From contig JAHREC010000046.1 of assembly GCA_020081605.1 (NCBI GenBank), forward strand, positions 89,725 to 153,724: a stretch of DNA of 64,000 bases, in the 5' to 3' direction. A model generated the notes under the pieces. The model worked only from the letters and a program-made list of their open reading frames with translations. It was not told the DNA's origin and made no database searches. Made by a program: the position numbers and the translations under genes. This DNA comes from Albifimbria verrucaria (lineage: Eukaryota > Ascomycota > Sordariomycetes > Hypocreales > Stachybotryaceae). This document shows, in pieces, positions 56,521 through 64,000 of the stretch. The first letter of the stretch is position 1. Each line of letters opens with the position of its first letter.

Positions 56521-57487
56521 ATGCAGGCTCGTCTCTACGCACTGTTACTTATGCCTGGTTTTGCTTTCGCCCAAGGAAATCCGAGGTGCCAAGCAGCTGG
56601 TGATTTCGTAAACCCGGGAACCTGGAATAATTTTTTCAATCCTAACATCAACATGACCTGTCGAAAAGCAACAATCAGGCTGGCTAATCCGGAGTCACAT
56701 TCTATCGATTCTGAACATACATTTAATCTAGATGCCGAGTCTTCTGTCTCCTGTATGGACCCCCTTTGATCAACCTAACCTTGCCAATCAATTACCCGCG
56801 TGGTGCGGCCAAGATTAGCTGGTCATGCGATGGCTTATATCAAGAATATTGCCAAGAAATCACCATCCAAGAGATGACAGCTAGCTTGTCATCACCAGAG
56901 ACCACATACGCTCTGCAACAGCAATGTCAGACACGCCAGACAGGAGTGCACAATACACTCCCTCCGGCCACTCCGGGGCTCCAACAGGCATTTCTCACAG
57001 CATTGATGCATCTATCAAGACCACTGGCTCCGCTGATAAGTTGGCAACCCCATCTGGCGTAGCTGATCCGGCTAATGAGTCCGGAGCCGGCCACTCTTCG
57101 AGCGAGGCAATTAACAGCAAGGGCCAAGCAGCCCCCACAGGTGCCACGGGGACAGATGACTCAAAACTTGGACCCACAGATATTGCAGGTACGAGCATGG
57201 TCGGAGCCACGCCAGTGGCGGGTAGCTCCATGACTGTAACAGCTTCCGGCACACTAACCACGCTGGTGCCGTCGCAAAGTGGTGAAGTTAGTAACCATGC
57301 CTCCAATGAATCAAATCATGCCACGCAAGTCATTTCATCTGCTCATGTTAATTCACCCACGCAAGATGCTGCGGGCAACAAGGCGTCAGATGCGGTTACC
57401 AACATTCTGCCTTCCCCACTGGCGGAAGGAGGGCAGAATGGTCATTCTCATAACAGCAACGGTCCATGCACTTGTCAGCAAATGTAG
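56521..57487 (+). CDS. Secreted Ser/Thr-rich wall protein, frameshifted
   Basis: Signal peptide (MQARLYALLLMPGFAFAQ), then a roughly 110-residue cysteine-containing domain (PRCQAAG, MTCRKATI, SVSCMD, ISWSCDG, YCQEITI). It ends with about 190 residues of Ser/Thr/Gly/Ala-rich sequence of the type that is heavily O-glycosylated in wall proteins, closing with CTCQQM. Two frame changes occur. One is at C5 56760-56764 (one C more gives MDPPLINLTLP). The other is near 56920 at the start of the low-complexity part, where its exact position cannot be fixed. No GPI-anchor hydrophobic tail is visible. The domain has some resemblance to small LPMO-like or chitin-binding secreted proteins but is not identified. 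Confidence 0.5.
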
Positions 57488-58442
57488 CAGACCCATAATG
57501 GTCTTGGCCGGCACATCGGCAGCCTGTGAATTCACCCCCAAAAGTAAGGGCTACGCAAAAAAGTAGACCGAAAGAACAGCAGAGGGCAAAGGGGCGGCAA
57601 AGTACCCAACCTTGAGGTGGTGTTTTCCCTACTTTTATCAGAGGTAGAAGAGCTGGCTGTATAGTATCCAGCAATGCAGGTATATGATTTTTGATATATT
57701 TTCTATTTGCCAAATATATACGGTACAGCACTGTAGTCCAAGCATTTTTAAGTAATTGTATTAGTTTTTCTGATGATGGAATTATAATCCCACGCATCCT
57801 TTTGCCTAGCCCCTGTGATTGTAAAATGGAGCCATTCTTTTCATTGTATCACCTACTGCATCGCCCAACAGAATTCCCAAGCCCTTGCACCTACCCTGTA
57901 TCATCGGTTAGTTATTCAACCCAACGTTACCGTACCAGCAATATTCAATATTCAACACAGGAGGCTGCTTCAAACATGAATAGGTTAACGTTTCCAATAC
58001 AACAAGCTATTTATCTCGTATCAAGTAGAACAATCCAATTTAGCTGCTCCGGCCTCCACGCAGACAACTACCAAAACTACCATGCTGTGGCAAGAGCTAA
58101 GAATCTAACGCGGGACGGTGACTTGTCTTATGAGAAATGTTTGAAAAATTCTGTACCGTACATGATTGAGCCTTTTCAAGCTAAAAAATTCAGTTAAAAT
58201 CAAAATATGTGGTTGCTAATATAATATTTATTGGCCCTGAAGAACTAAGGAAAGAGTATAATAGAACCGGCTAACTCTAGGGTAGCTAATCTAGCAAATA
58301 TCAAACCCAAGAAATCTCCACAACCACGTGGCGGAGTTGCTGGGCGCCTCGGACACTCAGCTCAGTTCGACAAATGGCTGATCTGTTATGTTTATGGAAT
58401 TCCTTGTATATTCTGGAATCTCCGACTCGTCCAGTGCCATGA
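57488..58442. other. Intergenic
   Basis: A 168-codon frame at 57691-58197 exists but its first half reads as AT-rich non-coding DNA; I could not support it. Includes a GTACAGCACTGTAG word near 57722. Confidence 0.35.
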
Positions 58443-58754
58443 TTATAACTGTAAGGCTGTCGAATTTCTCAGGAATTGGCGTATCTGAATTCGAGACACA
58501 GTCTTATCTTGAGTTAAACTGCCAACGAAATACTCCTTATATTTTTTTCCGCCATTATTAAACTGTGCAAATATAACAGCGCCCAGACCGGGAGTGAATT
58601 TATGCTTCTGTATCAAAGAAACTTTTATTTTTTCGAATGATTCCTTAGGATTTATGTGCAGGTGGTAGAAGAATTTAGTCTCGTTTATTATAAAGCTTTT
58701 ATATGGAGCCGGGACGATACAGAAGTGTTCTTCGGTCGTCATCTTCGGATGCAT
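58443..58754 (-). CDS. Small hypothetical protein
   Basis: 103 codons, basic, with a protein-like KFTPGLGAVIFAQF strand segment. No signal peptide and no family. Confidence 0.3.
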   Translation of the reverse strand: MHPKMTTEEHFCIVPAPYKSFIINETKFFYHLHINPKESFEKIKVSLIQKHKFTPGLGAVIFAQFNNGGKKYKEYFVGSLTQDKTVSRIQIRQFLRNSTALQL

Positions 58755-59266
58755 GTATTATCCAGAGGCAAAATAACCGTTATTCATGAGCAAAAACGTG
58801 GTGGACTTATATATACAGCATTAGCTATCCACCCTTCCAATTCCTTTGTAAGGATTTTAAAGCGTATGTATTACATATTGTTTGTGATTTCGGAAAGGCG
58901 GACACTCATCTGCAACGTAGACAGATGAAAAAGTGGAGTCAACCCCGGCCAAGGATTCATATTCGAATTAACAGATGCATGTATAGAATGAAATCCCTAG
59001 CAGGCATTTAACATCCATAAATCCTTGTAGGGTTATGGAGCAAGTGAGCTTGATGCTTGATTGCAATGCACATTGGAGCCTTTTACACGTTCGTACCGTC
59101 ACCCCCATTACCACGTCACCTCGCTTCTTCAGGGTCACCGTAATACAGCACTGTACTCTGTTTCTTCTTCATCTGTGCATACTCAATCATCTTTACAATA
59201 CCACCTCTGCGAGAAGCTGGAAGTACAGTAACTCCAAGCAGAATCTACGTTTGTTAGAAACGCGAT
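58755..59266. other. Intergenic
   Basis: Promoter region of the FMO gene; a TACAGCACTGTAC word lies near 59142-59155. Confidence 0.4.
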
Positions 59267-61536
59267 ATGAGGGTGGCGATTATTGGAGGAGGGCCCTCGG
59301 GGCTTGTGACGCTGAAGTATGCATTGACTGCGCATTTGCATTTAGGTTGTGACTCTCTGGAGGCTCGGCTATTTGAAAGCCAGGCTGGCGTGGGTGGAAC
59401 CTTCGCGGCAAGATCATACGAGGAAGCAGAGGTAAATATCACGCCCTACAGTGCCCTACCGTAGCCTGACATGGCCCGAATGCAGCTAAATGTTTCGTCA
59501 GCTCGTATCCTCCAAACAGCTCACCACGTTCTCCGACTTCAGACATGCGGGCAAGGAGGACTTCCTCAGCACCGAGTCTTATGTGCAATATCTTGAAGAT
59601 TACTGCACCAAGTTTAGGCTATGGCCTTACATACGGGTTAATGCGCAAGTCATTGGTGTGAGACGACATCATGCTGGCACGGCATACAAGTATACTATCT
59701 CTTACTCTCTGGTTGATGGCAAGACCCGGAAGTGGCATTGTGATGCCGTTGCTGTATGTTCAGGCCTGCACACGGAACCAAACATCCCTCATATCCAGGG
59801 TATTGAAAATGTGCCTGTGGTGATGCACTCTTCTGAATTCAAATCGCGCAAGCAGTTTGGCATTGGGAAGACAATCATGATCGTAGGAACAGGCGAGACC
59901 GGTGCAGACATTGCGCATTTAGCCGTTACCTCATCTGCGAGTCGTGTGGTGATGTGTCATCGGGATGGATTTCACTTTGCGCCCAAGGTGAGTTATTGTT
60001 AGTGTCTTCAGAAATGACAATTTCTTTCAGTCTATTTGTTTTTCTCCCATTTGTTTTTTTCTGTCGTTTTCATTATTTTTCATTATTTTGTCATTCTTTC
60101 TCTTTTGGTTCAATTATTCGTTCTTACCGCTGCTTCAATCCACGATTACAGTCAGAGTAGATCAAAATGGCTAACTTCATTGTTCGCGCACGAAAAGAGG
60201 AATCCTGGCCCCATCATCCTTCCCATACTTGGTCGGAAGCCTGACCCGGCTGAACCAGGTATTCCGATCGACGTTAGTCAGGCTAACCTCTTCGATACTG
60301 CCTATGTTCACCCCAATCTCCGCAATAGCATGATATTATGGGATTACTACCATTACTATATCAAGGCTCTATTATGGTTGTGCTCAGGCACCACGGCAGG
60401 AATGGACCAGTGGATCGGAGAAATCAGCCCGGAACGTCACCATCCATCGAAGAGTAAGCCACTAGCATCGCATCCAAGTTTGAATTAACCAACCCGCCCG
60501 GTTTTTTTAGTCTGACAAGTTTTTCATATTGTAGTCTTTTTCAACAAATCCATGAAGGTTTGTCCGTTCATCAGCAAACCCTTTCGACCAACGACGCCGG
60601 GGCCCCGCCTCTGGCGCTATGCCTTGCGATCTGCCCTCGTGCAATTTCCCGTTCCAGCTTTAGGCCCGAAGCAAGTAGATCTGGCACCATGGCCTGCACA
60701 GATAAACACCGATGGAACGGTTCGGTTCGTTGACAATGGTCGTCCTGAGTACGACCGGATCAAGTGTGAAGTCATTCGTCCCGACGTGCTCATCCTTTGC
60801 ACAGGCTATCAGCACAGCTTCCCTTTCTTAAGCGCCCCCAATGAAAGTGGCAAGGAAGCTCGCTCAATCACAGAGCTGACCAATGTTCGGGGATTTGGAA
60901 CCGTGCCGAACCTTCGCTTGGGTTCATCGGTTTTGTCAGACCATCACTTGGTGCGATTCCACCGCTGGCGGAGCTCCAGGCACAGCTGTGGATCCTTCAT
61001 CTTGTTGCACCTCAAAGATCCCCTCCCATTACGGCCCGAGGATGAACCACACTACCGTCTGCTGTCGGAACCTAATGCAAGGATTAAACATGGCGTGGAC
61101 CACGAGAGCTATGCGTATCAACTTGCTATTGATATGGGCGCAGCACCAGGCCTTTGGGAAATTTTAGGCATCATGGGCCAAGGGAAAAAACGAGAGCTTG
61201 GCGTCTTCCGTTCATATGGGCACTAGGAGCCAACTTTAATACCAAGTTTCGGCTCATAGGTCCCTGGGGATGGGATGGAGCATTGGATTTGCTGGTTTCA
61301 GACGAATTCTGGTTGACTCTCACAAGGAGACCGCTATTTTTTGGTAAGTAGCACCTTCATTGAGGCGATGCTTACAACCACAAGCAACCCCCGCTAATGA
61401 TGGGCCATGTCGTGTCTGCATCTTGCCAGGCCACTTCCTAGTCTCTTTCTTACCTATCATGATCTTTGGACCTCTGAGCGCGATGTTGTGGGTCTACTCG
61501 ACTATGGTGGAAACATGGCGGAAACGCAGATGTTGA
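59267..61536 (+). CDS. Flavin-containing monooxygenase, three frameshifts
   Basis: FAD/NADPH-dependent class B monooxygenase of the FMO type. Exon 1 is 59267-59431, with IIGGGPSGL binding FAD. Exon 2, 59502-59987, has ELVSSKQLTTFSDF, an HSSEF segment at the FMO motif and the NADPH fold IVGTGETGADIAH. Further exons start about 60197 and 60535, and the last exon, after a GTAAGT donor at about 61345, ends at 61536 with a hydrophobic helix. CTGYQHSFPF matches the late C-TGY motif. Frame changes occur at GGGG 60889-60892, AAA 61014-61016 and A6 61185-61190. Between them conserved segments continue (IWNRAEPSLGFIGFVRP, AELQAQLWIL, FNTKFRLIGPWGWDG). The C-terminal membrane helix suggests ER attachment. 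The substrate is unknown. Confidence 0.8.
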
Positions 61537-61784
61537 ACCAGCCTTTATTATTTTATGGTGTCATCACATAGAGAGTGCACCGAACCGGGTAAAACCACTT
61601 TCAAGCCTCTGCCCTGAGGATGCCTCACTGTACCATAGCTCTACATGCTTTATTTGGCCCGACTTGGAGTATTATACAGATTGTTGTATTTGAGAAGCTA
61701 GAACACATCGGATCGAGAAATGAATTATCGCTAACAAATACAGTACAATGAAGCATGAGAGGGGCATGAATAGCGACAGCTGCA

Positions 61785-62761
61785 TTAACCGTTGTTTGAG
61801 TTAAGTGTGCTGCCAGACAAGCTCGAATGTGTTCTTCTGACCTTGGGTTTTGGATCAATTGCAGTTTGCTCGCTTGAACTCAGGACCGTGCTGCCAGAAA
61901 ACCTTGACGGTGTTTCAATTCTATCGGGAACTGCTGCCCCACTTCCATTGATTTCTCGTAGGCTAGCGACCTTTTGTGGCGGTTTACCCGATTTTGTGTT
62001 GTTGATGAATATGGCACGGAATCGCTCGATGGGAATCATGTAGAATGCTACTTTGATGGCCCAACAGAATAAAATCCCCGTCATCAATAGCGTGGCGAAA
62101 AACAGGGATCCATATGATGTATTGGCCTTACTCCAAGAGTCGAATTGAATTGTCTTGACTACGTTCCTTGTCGTCGCGGTCACAATGACGATAACGCCAC
62201 CGATTATCATCGACATCAACCACGAGATCCAGGCAGCGATGGAGCATGCTGCCGAACATAAAATCCACCAAGCAGTGGTCGTGATGATAAGAGCGACAAA
62301 CAGCCATTTAGTAGCGACCACCTTAGCACGAATTTGTTTTAATGTAGCACCAGCTTCTTCGCCTAAGCCGGAGAAGTCGGATAGGTCCAGCCTCGCAGAT
62401 TCGTCTTTGACAGCATACGTACCTGTACCGTCGGCATGGATGCAGAGCAGCTGGGATGCAGTCGAGATGATTTCTGGGCCTGTTGTGTTTCCGGTCGTAA
62501 TTGAAATAGCGGATGCTGTGACCTGTTACTTGTCAGAAGCTTTTCTTTACTCTTTGGATTGTTTTAATGGTTTCTTCATTCATTTCTTTTCGTTGGTTCC
62601 ACCAAAAAAATATAATTGAGATCTTCACCTACGTTTAAGAAAGAGCAATGAGCTGCATCCAAGGTACCCGGAGGAACTAGCAGCAAGATCAGGACAACCG
62701 TAACCACCCAAGTCAAGAGACGGCCTTGAGCCCATAGTAAACTTAGTCGCAGGTCCATCAT
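61785..62761 (-). CDS. Multi-pass membrane protein
   Basis: Two exons on the minus strand: about 62761-62625, then 62522-61785 after an intron with a ttctgac branch point and aacag acceptor. The N-terminal helix is WVVTVVLILLLVPPG, followed by an exoplasmic segment with two cysteines, then three helices (LFVALIITTTAWWILCSA, LMSMIIGGVIVIVTA, LFFATLLMTGILFCWAI) and a Ser-rich cytosolic tail. The layout recalls SUR7-like proteins, but the cysteine motif is not clear. It is divergent from the gene at 63.0 kb. Confidence 0.55.
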
Positions 62762-63064
62762 CGAGACCGTTGCAAAGGATAAGATCGGTTTATCAAGCTC
62801 TGAAATATTGGTGATCAACACTATAACTATATACTGACTGGTGGAAAACGTCGCTATAAATTCGACACCACACCCAGATCATAAGTCTTTAAATATCTCC
62901 ATGATCTTTTCGAAAACTTATTTCGCAGTCCTATTTTTAGAGTTAAGATATGAGTGCTAGCTGTTATATAAGTATGGTGAAGAAGTGTGCCTTTCTCGGT
63001 CGAGCTTTAGCCTGAAAAACTATAACACCGATCAAGAAGTCGCTGTTGACTTTTTCAAGAACAG

Positions 63065-64000
63065 ATGAATATAAGGTCGATATTTAAACCCGCAGTATTG
63101 TCAGCCATTTCTATCATCTCTGCGTTGGCCGCCTTCTGCATTTTAGCGCATGCTGTACAAAACGATACCTTAACGTCCAGCGGCATTGGCACAATAACTC
63201 CTCACCTATCTGGTCTCAGGGCCCGCTTTGATCTTTCAGGCACTTTAGACCAAGCCTCTGACGGCCTCGAAAAATAAAGGATACCGCCACGGAGGCCGTG
63301 AACCAAGTATCAGATACGGTGACTAAAGCTTCCAGACTTCTCGACGATCTGCCGAAGAAGTTGACGATAGGGAGTGGGAATTTATGCTGGGAGACCTCCG
63401 AACTCGAATGCAAACGCATACCTTCTAAGTTTGAGGAATGGTTTCCTCCACCCATAAATGAAATCCCGAAGGTCCGAAATCCCAACTTGGCTGTGAGGGT
63501 TTTGCTCCGTTTCAACATCAGAACTTGCCTCATCGTATCGGCTGTTGCACTCTTTTTATCCTTCCTTGTTCTGTTATGGACGAACTCACATGTAAGATAT
63601 TGGATTATGCGTGGAATTCGCCGTATCAGAGGCTGGAAAATGGCCCGGGTGGAGGCCTCACGACATCAAGACTGCGAAAAACCATTTGAATATGATTCCA
63701 AACCTAAAAAGCGTTGCTTTGCCCGCTGTATTGGTGCTATTTCCGGCCATTGGAACTCACATCCAGTCTACGAGACTACCTTAGTCACTGCTCTTGGCTT
63801 TACTACCATTTTGCCTCTTATGTTGGCGTTGTTAATGATAGCAGCAATGAGCTACGGACTGAACAAAGTAGCCGGGGAGAAGCTGGATGCTATACCAATT
63901 GCATTAGAAGTGAAGTTTGGCTATTTGGCTCTGTGGTTGATGGCAGCGGCATCTCTCATGGCGACATCGCTGATATGCATTATTTACCGGAAACCCATGT
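63065..64000 (+). CDS. Multi-pass membrane protein, 3' truncated by window
   Basis: N-terminal helix (LSAISIISALAAFCILAHAV) and an exoplasmic segment, then a frame change at A5 63270-63274. After that the frame is open to the window end, with a helix near 63530 (TCLIVSAVALFLSFLVLL), a basic loop (RGIRRIRGWKMAR) and two more helices (TALGFTTILPLMLALLMI, LALWLMAAASLMATSLI). One A more joins the N-terminal part to DTATEAVNQVSDTV. It is SUR7-like in layout. The stop codon is outside the window. Confidence 0.5.

Noticed and set aside
57691..58197. 168-codon frame as a gene
   Set aside because: Its first half reads as AT-rich non-coding DNA, and no signal peptide, domain or splice structure supports it.

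Overview
The window is nuclear DNA of a filamentous ascomycete. Genes lie on both strands and carry short spliceosomal introns of about 50-110 nt with GTRNGT donors, CTRAC-like branch points and YAG acceptors. The families present are typical of Pezizomycotina: GH18 chitinase, AA11 LPMO, Asp f 4-like protein, PTH11-type receptor, TRI12/DHA2-type MFS pumps, MpaB-like oxygenase, SUR7-like proteins, fungal sesquiterpene synthase and P450s. A hypocrealean, possibly insect-associated fungus fits best, but that is inference and no species is claimed. No rRNA, tRNA, CRISPR or recognisable transposase was found.

Layout. 0.4-14 kb: a nuclear-type hypothetical protein, an F-box protein, a ferric-reductase-like membrane protein, an Asp f 4-like secreted protein, a TAP-like serine hydrolase, an MFS remnant, an MpaB-like oxygenase and a protein with a PP1-docking motif. 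14.4-19.9 kb: GH18 chitinase, then a divergent pair of a five-exon sesquiterpene synthase (minus) and a four-exon P450 (plus), a compact terpenoid cluster. 20.6-32.5 kb: hypothetical proteins, a degenerate G1-type cyclin, a histone H3 variant with a very long tail, an AA11 LPMO, two paralogs of an unrecognised family in AT-rich DNA, and an intact G1-type cyclin. 33-37.7 kb: an SDR, a seven-exon P450 and a SUR7-like membrane protein. 38-46.2 kb: small hypotheticals, a VCX1/CAX calcium exchanger, a BAH-domain protein, a compact Cdc25-like phosphatase and an exon with SGDI repeats. 46.7-64 kb: secreted proteins, an RRM protein, an MFS pump, a PTH11-like receptor, an FMO-type oxygenase and two multi-pass membrane proteins, the last cut by the window end.

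Two themes stand out. First, an unusual set of extra chromatin and cell-cycle genes (H3 variant, BAH reader, two G1-type cyclins, mini-Cdc25) sits among secreted chitin-active enzymes and specialised-metabolism genes. This resembles cargo of an accessory or horizontally moving chromosome rather than a core region. Second, many clearly conserved genes are interrupted by single-base frame changes that fall mostly on short homopolymers in both directions. This points to assembly indels, or less likely to widespread decay, and it affects how every interrupted gene here should be read.
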